From positions 1-61,631 of the forward strand of contig PLOR01000046.1 in NCBI GenBank assembly GCA_003142185.1: a stretch of DNA of 61,631 nucleotides, read 5' to 3'. Source of the DNA: Bryobacterales bacterium (GTDB lineage: Bacteria > Acidobacteriota > Terriglobia > Bryobacterales > Bryobacteraceae). Under the pieces are notes generated by a model that saw only the letters and a list, made by a program, of their open reading frames with translations, did not search any database and was not told where the DNA came from. How positions within the stretch are numbered: the stretch's first letter is position 1; the number at the start of each line of letters is the position of its first letter. This document shows, piece after piece, positions 7,673 through 15,724 of this stretch. A program made the translations under genes and the position numbers.

Positions 7673-9585
7673 GAATTCACCTCGATGATCTGCGCCACTT
7701 GCTCCCATTCCTTGAGCAGCGCGGCGAGCCCGGCTTGGCGGCCCGCCACCAGCTCCGTCAAGCGCGCGGTCTCTTCCACGCTCACGAAATTGCCCAGCGC
7801 GGCTTCGGCTTCGGCAATCTCCGCTTCCAGACGCGCCACGTCCACTTCGATCTCGCTCCGCCGGTCTTTCATTTGCCGCAGCTTGATCGGGTTGAGCCGC
7901 TGCGCCGGTTTGGCCGCCGTGGTCATAGTGCCGGGCGCCCCGGCAACCGCCTGCGAGTCTGCCGCGCCAATAGCATCCGCGCCGCCGGATTTCCGCCAGA
8001 GGTAGTCCTCGTAATTGCCCGGGAAAACCGTGACGCGGCCGTCTTCCACTTCGAAAATACGCGTGGCGAGTTTGTCGATGAAATAGCGGTCGTGGGAAAC
8101 GAACACCAAGGTGCCCGAAAACTCCTGGAGCGCGGTGAGCAGCACATCCTTGGCGCGCATGTCCAGATGGTTAGTCGGCTCGTCGAGCAGCAGAAAATTC
8201 GACGGCACCATCAGCATGCGCGCCAGCGCGTAGCGGTTGCGCTCGCCGCCGGAGAGCACGCCGATGGTTTTGAAAACGTCGTCCTCGGAGAAAAGGAAAC
8301 AACCCAGAATGCCGCGCAGCTCGGTGTTGGTGGCGCGCGGGGCCACCGTGGAAAGATCGTCGATCAGGCGCGCGCTTGGGTCGAGCTCCTTATACTGGTC
8401 CTGTGCGAAGTAATCCGGCTCGGCGTTGTGCCCCAGGGTGTACTCGCCGGCGGTCACCGGTTCCACGCCGGCGAGTATTTTGATCAGCGTCGATTTGCCG
8501 GCGCCGTTGACGCCCACCAGCGCCACGCGGTCGCCGCGCTCGATATAGAAATCCACATCCGCGAAGACGTTGAGATCGCCGTAGCTCTTGGCCACTTTCT
8601 GAAACTGCGCCACCACGCGGCCGCTGGCCTTCGGCTGCGGAAAACGGAAATGGACGCTCTTCTCCTCGGGCGGAATTTCGATCTTCTCCATCCGCTCGAT
8701 TTCCTTGATGCGGCTCTGCACCTGCTTGGCCTTGGTGGCGGTGTAGCGGAAGCGAGTGATGAACGCCTCTAACTGCCGGATGCGGTCCTGCTGGTTTTCG
8801 AATGCGGCGGCGAGTTGGGCGCGGCGCTCGGTCTTCTGCTCTTCATAGCGCGAGTAGCCGCCACTGTAGAAATAGAGGCCCTTGTTCCACAGCTCCAGGA
8901 TGCGGCGCACCGTGACATCCAGAAAATAGCGGTCGTGCGAAACCAGCACGATGGCATACGGATAATTCGCCAGGTACTGTTCCAACCAATTGCGAGCTTC
9001 CAGATCGAGGTGATTGGTCGGTTCGTCGAGCAGGAGCAGGTTGGGTTTTTCGAGCAGCAGCTTGGCCAGCGCGATGCGCATCTGCCAGCCGCCGGAGAAT
9101 TCCTCGGTGCGGCGCTTCCAGTCGCGCTCGCGGAAACCGAGGCCGCCGAGCACGGTGCCTACCTGGGCTTCGATGGCGTAACCGTCGCGCGCGCGGAACT
9201 CGCCCTCCGCGTAGTGAAAGCGCTCCGCCACGGCGGCATACTCGGCGCCGGCCGGATCGAGCTCGCCCATGCGCGCGGCCAGTTGCTCCTGCTCTTCTTC
9301 GAGCGCGCGTAGCTCGTGGAAAACCGTCATGCATTCGGCGAATACCGAGCGGCCGGAGAGCGACAGCCCTTCTTGGGGCAAATAGCCGATGGTGACGCCG
9401 CGCTGCACGCTGATGTTGCCAGAATCGAGGCCCTCGATCCCAGCCAGCACTTTCAGCAGCGACGATTTGCCGGTGCCGTTGGCGCCCACGATGCCGGTGC
9501 GTTCCTTGGGCGTCACCAGCCAGCCGGCGTCTTCAAAAAGGATTTTGGGGCCGTAGCGTTTCCCGGCCCCGCTGAGTTGAATCAT
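7669..9585 (-). CDS. ABC-F family ATP-binding protein (ribosome-associated)
   Basis: 638 aa with two ABC ATPase modules and no membrane segments. First module: Walker A GANGTGKSS near residue 34, signature FSGGWQMR, and LLLDEPTNHLD. Second module: Walker A GVNGAGKST, signature LSGGERNR, and LLLDEPTNHLD. Between them is a charged helical linker (about 240-320) of the kind that reaches toward the ribosomal P site, and the C-terminus is a coiled coil rich in Glu/Ala. ABC-F proteins act on the ribosome as translation factors or antibiotic-protection proteins; the general shape is Uup/YdiF/EttA-like. It overlaps the OCD-like gene by 4 bases. Confidence 0.92.
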   Translation of the reverse strand: MIQLSGAGKRYGPKILFEDAGWLVTPKERTGIVGANGTGKSSLLKVLAGIEGLDSGNISVQRGVTIGYLPQEGLSLSGRSVFAECMTVFHELRALEEEQEQLAARMGELDPAGAEYAAVAERFHYAEGEFRARDGYAIEAQVGTVLGGLGFRERDWKRRTEEFSGGWQMRIALAKLLLEKPNLLLLDEPTNHLDLEARNWLEQYLANYPYAIVLVSHDRYFLDVTVRRILELWNKGLYFYSGGYSRYEEQKTERRAQLAAAFENQQDRIRQLEAFITRFRYTATKAKQVQSRIKEIERMEKIEIPPEEKSVHFRFPQPKASGRVVAQFQKVAKSYGDLNVFADVDFYIERGDRVALVGVNGAGKSTLIKILAGVEPVTAGEYTLGHNAEPDYFAQDQYKELDPSARLIDDLSTVAPRATNTELRGILGCFLFSEDDVFKTIGVLSGGERNRYALARMLMVPSNFLLLDEPTNHLDMRAKDVLLTALQEFSGTLVFVSHDRYFIDKLATRIFEVEDGRVTVFPGNYEDYLWRKSGGADAIGAADSQAVAGAPGTMTTAAKPAQRLNPIKLRQMKDRRSEIEVDVARLEAEIAEAEAALGNFVSVEETARLTELVAGRQAGLAALLKEWEQVAQIIEVNS

Positions 9586-9639
9586 GAGTCGTGTCGGTCG
9601 GAAGGATCCTGAGAAAACTCTATTCTAGCGGTTTGCGGC

Positions 9640-9767
9640 GTGGCGCGGACTGTCGAGTCTGCTGAGCCGAGAGTCGTCTCGGCTTTTCTTGGCCACTGGT
9701 TGAATGAGACGCCACCCCGAGGAAAGGTCGAGACGACACTCGACACTGCACGCGGGACTCCCCGCCA
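9640..9767. repeat. Inverted pair of REP-type hairpins
   Basis: Left unit 9640-9683 begins GTGGCGCGGACT and ends in a stem CCGAGA...TCTCGG. The right unit (9724-9767) is in opposite orientation, with stem TCGAGAC...CTCGAC followed by CGCGGGACTCCCCGCCAC. The pair lies between the ABC-F gene and the toxin-antitoxin operon, directly before its operator. Both units match the REP core that flanks the transposase at 55.2-55.8 kb. Confidence 0.7.
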
Positions 9768-9768
9768 C

Positions 9769-9796
9769 AAATGCAATATGCATGCAAATTGCATTT
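9769..9796. promoter_or_regulatory. 28-bp near-perfect palindrome, probable VapBC operator
   Basis: Arms AAATGCAAT and ATTGCATTT surround TGCATGCA. Over 28 bases only one of 14 symmetric pairs mismatches. It ends 17 bases before the antitoxin ATG, where the promoter should lie, and is A+T-rich in a GC-rich region. It is most simply the autoregulatory site bound by the ribbon-helix-helix antitoxin, alone or with its toxin. Confidence 0.75.
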
Positions 9797-9813
9797 TGTG
9801 CAACAATGAAGGC

Positions 9814-10059
9814 ATGCCGTTGATTCAAGTGCGGGATGTTCCCGATCGTATCTACCGGCTGCTGGCCGAGCAGGCCGAGCGCGAGCGGCGCAGCCTGGCT
9901 CAGCAGGTGGTGGCCGTGCTGGCTCGCGGCCTGGATGTCGAACTCGACGCCAAGGCGCGGCGGCGCGCGCTGATCGACTCGCTACGCGCGGGCTCCCCCG
10001 TGCCGGCAGGCAAGGTCAGCGGTCCCGCCCGGCTGATCCGCGAGGACCGCCGGCGGTGA
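9814..10059 (+). CDS. FitA/VapB-like ribbon-helix-helix antitoxin
   Basis: 81 aa. It opens with a short beta strand and two helices (LIQVRDVPDRIYRLLAEQ and ERERRSLAQQVVAVLARGL), the ribbon-helix-helix DNA-binding plan of FitA-type antitoxins. The basic C-terminal tail (GKVSGPARLIREDRRR) would fold on the toxin. The ATG at 9814 lies just after the 28-bp palindrome. The stop overlaps the toxin start (GTGA at 10056-10059), so the two are co-translated. It represses its own operon and neutralises the PIN toxin (family knowledge). Confidence 0.85.
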   Translation: MPLIQVRDVPDRIYRLLAEQAERERRSLAQQVVAVLARGLDVELDAKARRRALIDSLRAGSPVPAGKVSGPARLIREDRRR

Positions 10060-10451
10060 AGGTTGTGCTCGATGCGAGTGCCGCCATCGAGGTGGCGTTC
10101 ATGCGCCGGCTGGGCGCATCACTGGCGGTCACGCTCTGCGATGCGGACGAAGTGCTGGCGCCCGAACTGTTCGTAGCGGAGGTTGTGAACACCATCTGGA
10201 AGTATCATCGCTTCGAGGGCCTGAGTTTGGATGTTTGCGATCGCGCGCTCGAAACCGGCCTAGGCCTGGTGGACGTGTTGGTGCCTGGCCGGGAGCTGGC
10301 GAGCGAAGCCTTTCTGCTGGCAAGGATTTCGCGGCGTCCGGCGTACGATATGTTTTACCTGGCGTTGGCCCGCTCCCGCGACGCGCTGCTGCTCACAACC
10401 GACGCGGCGTTGAAGAAAGAGGCGGCCCGGCAGGGAGTGCGGGTGGCCTGA
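10056..10451 (+). CDS. PIN-domain toxin, VapC/FitB type
   Basis: 131-aa PIN-domain ribonuclease. Acidic metal-binding residues are visible in family positions: D6 (VVLDASA), E42 (FVAEVVNTIWK), D98 (PAYDMFYLALA) and D116 (LLTTDAALKKEA). It starts with GTG overlapping the antitoxin stop. VapC toxins cleave tRNA or rRNA when freed from antitoxin; the target here is unknown. REP-type hairpins lie on both sides of the operon. Confidence 0.88.
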   Translation: MKVVLDASAAIEVAFMRRLGASLAVTLCDADEVLAPELFVAEVVNTIWKYHRFEGLSLDVCDRALETGLGLVDVLVPGRELASEAFLLARISRRPAYDMFYLALARSRDALLLTTDAALKKEAARQGVRVA

Positions 10452-10471
10452 GGTGAAGGCACGGCGAGGAA

Positions 10472-10516
10472 AGGTCGAGACGACTCTCGACCCTGCGGCT
10501 TGAGAGCCCGCGCCAC
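10472..10516 (-). repeat. REP-type hairpin downstream of vapC
   Basis: In minus orientation it reads GTGGCGCGGGCTCTCAAGCC, then a stem GGTCGAGA...TCTCGACC. It belongs to the same REP family as 9640-9767 and 55141-55815. It fills the gap between the converging vapC and vWA genes. Confidence 0.65.
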
Positions 10517-10518
10517 GG

Positions 10519-11757
10519 CTAATGGATGGTCCGTGTTTTGCGGTTCATGTAATCCATCAGAAGATATTGGCCCAGGTTGTAGGGGGTGGTGAAGTAGGCT
10601 TTGCCGCGGCAGATTTCGGTGACCTTCTGCACGAAGTTGACCAGGCCGTAATCGCTGGCCAGCATGAAGGTGTTGATGAGGATGCCCTGCTTCTTGCAGC
10701 GGTTGACTTCTTCGAGCGTGCGGCTGATCACCAGCGGGTCAAGCCCAAATGCGTTCTTGTATAGACGGCCGTCTTCGAGCGTCAGACAGCTTGGCTTGCC
10801 GTCGGTGATCATGACGATCTGGCGCATATCTTTCTTTTCCTGGGCGAGCAGGCGCCGCGCCAGGATCAGGCCGTCGCGTGTATTGGTGTAATACGGGCCG
10901 ACCTGCACGCGCGCCAGTTGGCTGATGGCCAGCTCCTCGGCGGTATCGTGGAACAGCACGCAGCGCAGGCTGTCGCCGGGGTATTGGGTGCGGATGAGGT
11001 GCGCCAGCGCGAGCGCGACTTTCTTGGCGGGCGTGAAGCGGTCCTCGCCATAGAGGATCATGCTGTGGCTGCAATCGAGCATCAACACCGTGGCGCAGGA
11101 GCTCTGATACTCGCACTGGTGGACATGCAGGTCGCCGTATTCCATGTCGAGCGGCACGCGCGCGCCTTCGCGGCGGATGGCGGAAAACAGCGTCTCGCTG
11201 ACATCCAGGTTCATCGTGTCGCCGAATTCGTACTGCTTGGAAGAGCCGGAGGCCTCGATACCGGTGGCCAGGTCGCGTGTATCGTGGCGGCCGAAGCTGG
11301 ATTTGCCCAGCGAGCCCAGCAAATCCTTGAGCGTCTTGAAGCCCAGAAAATCGAGTGACTTGTCGGTGACTTCGAATTTGACCTTGCTCTCGCCGCCGGG
11401 CCCCGCGCCGGGCTGGCCCGTCTGTTGGTCGCCGCTCTCCTCGACGTTGATGTATCCCTCATCCACCATTTTCTGCGCCAGTTTATCGAGCAGCTTGTCC
11501 ATCTGCTCGGCAGACATGCTTTGCAAGCGCTCCATCATTTCCTGCATGCGGTCGTCGTCAAACAGCTTGCCCTCCTGGAGCGCCCGCTCGATGGCCCGCT
11601 TGAGATCATCGAGGGTGTGTTCGTTGGCCTCGCTGAAGGACGTGTATTGGGTGTTGAAGCCGCTCTCGAGGAGAAAATCGGACAACGCCTGCAGCAGATC
11701 TTCGGCGTCGACGCCAAGATCTTCGCCGGTGTAGCGGGAGTAGCAAACCGATTTCAT
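10519..11757 (-). CDS. vWA-domain protein paired with an AAA+ ATPase
   Basis: 412 aa from the ATG at 11757. The N-terminal third is helical and acidic, with a Gln/Met-rich segment. The C-terminal half is a von Willebrand A domain with the metal-ion-dependent adhesion motif DCSHS in 'LMLDCSHSM' and the later 'MITDGKPS' segment. It lies 64 bases downstream of an AAA+ ATPase in the same direction. MoxR/Mg-chelatase-like AAA+ plus vWA pairs act as metal-insertion or complex-remodelling chaperones (family knowledge). The client is unknown, and no obvious metalloenzyme is next door. Confidence 0.85.
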   Translation of the reverse strand: MKSVCYSRYTGEDLGVDAEDLLQALSDFLLESGFNTQYTSFSEANEHTLDDLKRAIERALQEGKLFDDDRMQEMMERLQSMSAEQMDKLLDKLAQKMVDEGYINVEESGDQQTGQPGAGPGGESKVKFEVTDKSLDFLGFKTLKDLLGSLGKSSFGRHDTRDLATGIEASGSSKQYEFGDTMNLDVSETLFSAIRREGARVPLDMEYGDLHVHQCEYQSSCATVLMLDCSHSMILYGEDRFTPAKKVALALAHLIRTQYPGDSLRCVLFHDTAEELAISQLARVQVGPYYTNTRDGLILARRLLAQEKKDMRQIVMITDGKPSCLTLEDGRLYKNAFGLDPLVISRTLEEVNRCKKQGILINTFMLASDYGLVNFVQKVTEICRGKAYFTTPYNLGQYLLMDYMNRKTRTIH

Positions 11758-11821
11758 GAACGCTTCCTGTGAGGCAGGTCCCCGACCTGCCAAGGCCGGG
11801 TCTGCCAACAGCCGCAACCTC

Positions 11822-13318
11822 TCAATTGAACTGCCGCCGCACCTTGGGCGGTTCGGCGCGGGCTTCTTCGCGCGGCTCGCGCTTCCGTTCTTCGGCGGTG
11901 AAGCCGCGTTCTTCGTTGCGGCTGATGCGGCGGTGCGCGTAGAGCCCTTCGAGCACGAATTCGGCGGCGGAGGCCCGCACCGCGTCGGGCTCGTTGGCGC
12001 CGATGCCGAGCGCTTTCAGTTTCTCCATCAGCCCCTGGATACCGGCCAACTGCCGCACTAGAGTGGCGGAATCCGTGTTGTCGTCGAGCTTCAGCGAGCC
12101 GCCCAGGTCGAACCATTGCACGATCGGGCCAACGTTGGCGCCTTCGAAATAGTGGTCGTAGACCTTGCCCACGGCGGTGCGGATCAGCTCGCGTGCCACC
12201 GCGTCGCCGCCCTTCAACTCGCCCTCGTATTCCAGTTCGAGCTTGCCGGTGATGGCCGGCAGGGCCGAGTAAAGATCGACGATGCGCGGCACGGCGAGAT
12301 CTTCCTTGGCGCGCAGGGCGCGGCGCTCGGCATTCGACACTACGTTTTCGAGCGCCGAAATGGGAAGACGCTGCGAGACGCCGGAGCGTTTGTCGATGCG
12401 CTTGTCCTCGCGGGCCAGAAAGGCGAGTTGCTCCACCACCTGGCGCAGGTACTCGGGGACCTGCACTTTCGCCGGCGAGGGCCGTTCGATCCAGGCCTCT
12501 TGCGCCGTGATCGACATTCCCTGCTCCAGGGTGGCTGGATAGTGGGTGCGGATTTCGCTGCCAATGCGATCTTTGAGCGGTGTAATGATTTTGCCGCGCG
12601 CGGTGTAATCTTCCGGGTTGGCGGTGAATACGAGCATCAGGTCGAGCGGCAGCCGCACCGGGTAGCCCTTAATCTGTACGTCGCCTTCCTGCATGATGTT
12701 GAACAGTCCCACCTGGATCTTGCCGGCCAGGTCCGGCAGTTCGTTGATGGCGAAGATTCCGCGGTTGGCGCGCGGCAGCAGGCCGTAGTGCACGGTGAGC
12801 TCGCTCGAGATATCGTGGCCACGGCGCGCCGCCTTGATGGGGTCGATATCGCCGATCATGTCGGCAATGGTCACGTCGGGCGTGGCCAGCTTTTCCACGT
12901 AGCGCTGGCTGCGCGGGAACCACGCGATCGGCGTTGCGTCTCCCTGCTCCGCGATCAGGTCGCGGCAGCGGCGGCAAATGGGCCGGTAAGGATTGTCGTG
13001 GATTTCGCACCCTTCCACGTAGGGCGCCGATTCATCCAGCAGCGAAGTCAGCAGCCGGATCAGCCGCGTTTTGGCCTGCCCGCGCAGGCCGAGCAGAATG
13101 AAATTGTGGCGCGAGAGGATGGCGTTGACCACCTGCGGCACCACGGTGTCCTCGTACCCGAGGACGGTGGGAAACAGCGCGTCGCCGCGCTGGATTTTGC
13201 AGATCAGGTTCTGGCGGAGCTCGTCCTTGACGCCGCGGCCCGCCAGCTTGGATTCCGAAAAGGAACTCTCGCGCAACGCGCCGAGAGTGCGAGGTACTTC
13301 TTGGGTGACCTTAGACAA
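11822..13318 (-). CDS. MoxR/Mg-chelatase-like AAA+ ATPase
   Basis: 498 aa if started at the TTG at 13318, which follows a G-rich ribosome-binding stretch (GAGGGGGGGG); the frame is open 80 codons further upstream but that part is not protein-like. Walker A is unusual, GLRGQAKTR rather than GxxGxGKT. A Cys cluster (CEIHDNPYRPICRRC) follows, then 'GIFAINELPDL' in the Walker B place, where the usual IDE is INE. A sensor-1-like 'VFTANPEDY' follows. The C-terminal 40 residues are highly charged. With the downstream vWA gene it forms a two-gene AAA+/vWA system. Confidence 0.82.
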   Translation of the reverse strand: MSKVTQEVPRTLGALRESSFSESKLAGRGVKDELRQNLICKIQRGDALFPTVLGYEDTVVPQVVNAILSRHNFILLGLRGQAKTRLIRLLTSLLDESAPYVEGCEIHDNPYRPICRRCRDLIAEQGDATPIAWFPRSQRYVEKLATPDVTIADMIGDIDPIKAARRGHDISSELTVHYGLLPRANRGIFAINELPDLAGKIQVGLFNIMQEGDVQIKGYPVRLPLDLMLVFTANPEDYTARGKIITPLKDRIGSEIRTHYPATLEQGMSITAQEAWIERPSPAKVQVPEYLRQVVEQLAFLAREDKRIDKRSGVSQRLPISALENVVSNAERRALRAKEDLAVPRIVDLYSALPAITGKLELEYEGELKGGDAVARELIRTAVGKVYDHYFEGANVGPIVQWFDLGGSLKLDDNTDSATLVRQLAGIQGLMEKLKALGIGANEPDAVRASAAEFVLEGLYAHRRISRNEERGFTAEERKREPREEARAEPPKVRRQFN

Positions 13319-13489
13319 GCGATTCCCCCCCCTCTGTTGGCGATTGTACCAGACCCGGAGGAAGCTGCCGGCGAGAAGATTCCCGAAATTCAAAATCGGT
13401 CCGCCGGACCCTGGAAGTTCGTTGAAAAAAGCGCACGAGTCTATCGCTCTATTACGGGGCCTAAAGGCCATGTCTAGTACCTCCCATGG

Positions 13490-13519
13490 CGGCACGGCTG
13501 AAGCCGTGCCCTGATACAA
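13490..13519 (+). repeat. REP-like palindrome, family S (copy 2)
   Basis: CGGCACGGCTGAAGCCGTGC followed by CCTGATACAA; the palindrome core is perfect. It lies in the 374-base gap between the AAA+ gene and glmM, next to a family T repeat. Confidence 0.75.
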
Positions 13520-13560
13520 GGCTCCGGAATCATGTTGCGAACTTGCGGGAAAGGACACCC

Positions 13561-13684
13561 GGTCTTCGACCGGCAGATTCGGCTGTCTCGAAAGGACCGC
13601 TCCCTATGGTCGCGGCTCCGTTCGGACGCGACGATTAGGGGGTCGTGCTCAGTTCATCGCGCTACATCACACGGTCGCAGACCT
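13561..13684 (+). repeat. Dispersed ~120-bp intergenic repeat, family T (copy A)
   Basis: Begins GGTCTTCGACCGGCAGATTC and ends GCGCTACATCACACGGTCGC plus AGACC. It is homologous over most of its length to the inverted copy at 6595-6709. The right end lies 8 bases from the glmM stop codon. Together with the family S copy it occupies most of this gap, and no gene is seen between 13319 and 13692. Confidence 0.75.
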
Positions 13685-13692
13685 GAAAGGTC

Positions 13693-15033
13693 CTACTCGC
13701 CGATCTCGCGGCGGATGGATTCCGCGATGGCTTCGGCGAAGGTGTCCACGTGGCTCTGGTCGGCGGCTTCCACCATCACGCGGGCTAACAGTTCGGTGCC
13801 GGAGTATCTCACCAGCACGCGGCCCGATCCCGCCATGGCTTCCTCGGCGCGCTGAATTTCCCGGTTCACCGAAGGCACGCCGGCGAAGTCCCTTTTCTCG
13901 CGCACGCGGATGTTGACCAGCTTCTGCGGGTAGACGCGCAAATCGGCGGTCAGCTCGTCCAGTCCCACGCCGGCGCGGCGCGCAATTTCCAGCACTCGCA
14001 GCGCGGTGAGCAGTCCATCGCCGGTGGTCGCGTACTCGCGGAAGATGACGTGGCCGGACTGTTCGCCGCCCAGCGCCGCGCCCAGCCGCACCATTTCCTC
14101 CAGCACGTATTTGTCACCCACCGGAGTGCGCAGCATGCGAATGCCATCGCGCGCCAGGGCTTTCTCCAGACCCAGGTTCGACATCACGGTGGCCACCACG
14201 GTGTCGCCGGGCAGGTGACCGGCGGCTTTCATGGCGCGCGCCGCCATCAGCAGCACGGCGTCTCCATCGATGATTCTGCCCGATCGCGCGACGAAGATGG
14301 CGCGGTCGGCGTCGCCATCGAAGGCCACGCCGAATTCGGACTTCGAATCCAGCACCGTCCGGCTCAGCCCGTCCACGTGCAGTGCACCGCAGTTCAAATT
14401 GATGTTGCGGCCATTGGGCGCGCAGCCGATCTCGACCAGATCGGCGCCCAGGCCGCTGAACAGCTCGGGCGCCAGTTGCCAGGCCGCCCCGTTCCCGCAA
14501 TCGATGGCCAGCTTGACGCCATCCAGGCGCACCGAAATGGAGCAAAGCAGGAACTGCAAATACTCGCGGTCAAGCCCTTCATCGGCCGTCAGCGCAGCCT
14601 CCCGCGGCTCGACCGGGTGTTCGCGGAGGGCGAGAATCTCCTGCTCGATCGCGTGCTCTTCCGCGTCCGGCAGTTTGAAACCGCTGTGGCCGAATACCTT
14701 GAGGCCGTTGTCCTGGTATGGATTGTGGGAAGCCGAAATCATCACTCCAGCGGCGAACGGGCCGGTGCGCGTCAGGTAGGCCACACCCGGCGTGGTGATG
14801 ACGCCGGCGTAGCGCACTTTGACGCCGCGGCTGGCCAGGCCGGCGGCGACGGTGGCGGCAATCCACGCGCCCGATTCGCGCGTGTCGGCGCCGATCAGAA
14901 CCTCGGGATTCACATGCGTGCGCGCCGCGTCATCGCCCAGGGCCACGCCAAAGGCGTAGACCGTGCGTCTATCCAGCGGGTACCTGCCGGCCTCACCGCG
15001 AATGCCATCGGTTCCAAAAAGCTGTTTCGCCAC
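13693..15033 (-). CDS. glmM: Phosphoglucosamine mutase
   Basis: 446 aa, the usual length. Converts glucosamine-6-phosphate to glucosamine-1-phosphate for UDP-GlcNAc and peptidoglycan/LPS synthesis. The active-site loop 'MISASHNPYQDNG' places the phosphoserine at about S102. The metal loop FDGDADR lies near residue 241, and the C-terminal phosphate-binding 'VRYSGTE' is present. It is third in a cdaA-cdaR-glmM operon, 16 bases after cdaR. In Firmicutes, GlmM binds CdaA and tunes c-di-AMP output; the same order here suggests the same link. Confidence 0.96.
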   Translation of the reverse strand: MAKQLFGTDGIRGEAGRYPLDRRTVYAFGVALGDDAARTHVNPEVLIGADTRESGAWIAATVAAGLASRGVKVRYAGVITTPGVAYLTRTGPFAAGVMISASHNPYQDNGLKVFGHSGFKLPDAEEHAIEQEILALREHPVEPREAALTADEGLDREYLQFLLCSISVRLDGVKLAIDCGNGAAWQLAPELFSGLGADLVEIGCAPNGRNINLNCGALHVDGLSRTVLDSKSEFGVAFDGDADRAIFVARSGRIIDGDAVLLMAARAMKAAGHLPGDTVVATVMSNLGLEKALARDGIRMLRTPVGDKYVLEEMVRLGAALGGEQSGHVIFREYATTGDGLLTALRVLEIARRAGVGLDELTADLRVYPQKLVNIRVREKRDFAGVPSVNREIQRAEEAMAGSGRVLVRYSGTELLARVMVEAADQSHVDTFAEAIAESIRREIGE

Positions 15034-15049
15034 CGAAGTTCCAAGTCTC

Positions 15050-15724
15050 CTATTCTCTTTCTTTCGTCATGGTCACCGTCACGGTCACAGTGGGCGTCGA
15101 GCGGAAGCGCACGAACGGATCGCTGGCAAAGGCATTCACCTGGAAACGTCCGGTCGTCGTCAGCGAGGAAACATCCAGCCGATCGGTGAGGACTGAATTG
15201 ACGGCCGCCACGTGGCTCTGCGGGCCCAGAATCGCCAGTTGCGCCGGCTCGGCCGTGGCGCTGGCCACACGGTAATGGCCGTGGAACTCGCCTTGGAACC
15301 GCACCACCACCGGAACGCTGCGCTCCAGGCGCTGTTCGAATGCGAGCCGGATTTGCGACGGGATGGCGCGCAGGATGTGGACGCCGCGCGAGAGCCGGAC
15401 GTTGGCGGCGTCAATCGGAAAGGTGCGCTCACCGGGCGCGGCGTTGCTCATGTCCAGGATGGCCGCCGGATGCTGGCCACCGTCGCCCAGGCCGCGCAGT
15501 TCGCCGGAGGGGCCGCGCAGTTCGAGCACGATTTGCGTCACCGGTTCCGCGCTCAGCTCCAGGCCGTCCGGCAGGTTTTTGTACTCCACGTGCGCGGTGG
15601 CGAAGGTGGAGAGCTCCGGCTCGCTTGCCACCACCGCCCAAATCAGCACGGCGATCGAGAGCGCCAGCACTTTCCACCAGAAATTGTGGCTGACCAGCCG
15701 GGCCACCCACTGGAGCGTCTTCAT
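15050..15724 (-). CDS. cdaR: YbbR-domain protein, CdaR-type regulator of diadenylate cyclase
   Basis: 224 aa from the ATG that overlaps the cdaA stop (ATGA, 15721-15724). An N-terminal transmembrane helix (about residues 13-33) is followed by an extracytoplasmic part with YbbR-like beta repeats (VEYKNLPDGLEL, VVVRFQGEFHGHYRV, LDVSSLTTTGRFQV). YbbR/CdaR proteins are membrane-anchored and bind and modulate CdaA. Only about two YbbR-like repeats can be made out, fewer than the three or four of typical Firmicute CdaR. The C-terminus is Thr/Val-rich, ending in charged residues. Confidence 0.85.
   Translation of the reverse strand: MKTLQWVARLVSHNFWWKVLALSIAVLIWAVVASEPELSTFATAHVEYKNLPDGLELSAEPVTQIVLELRGPSGELRGLGDGGQHPAAILDMSNAAPGERTFPIDAANVRLSRGVHILRAIPSQIRLAFEQRLERSVPVVVRFQGEFHGHYRVASATAEPAQLAILGPQSHVAAVNSVLTDRLDVSSLTTTGRFQVNAFASDPFVRFRSTPTVTVTVTMTKERE

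Noticed and set aside
12116-13477. 453-codon frame antisense to the AAA+ gene
   Set aside because: Composition typical of reverse-frame shadows, and the opposite strand has a convincing protein.
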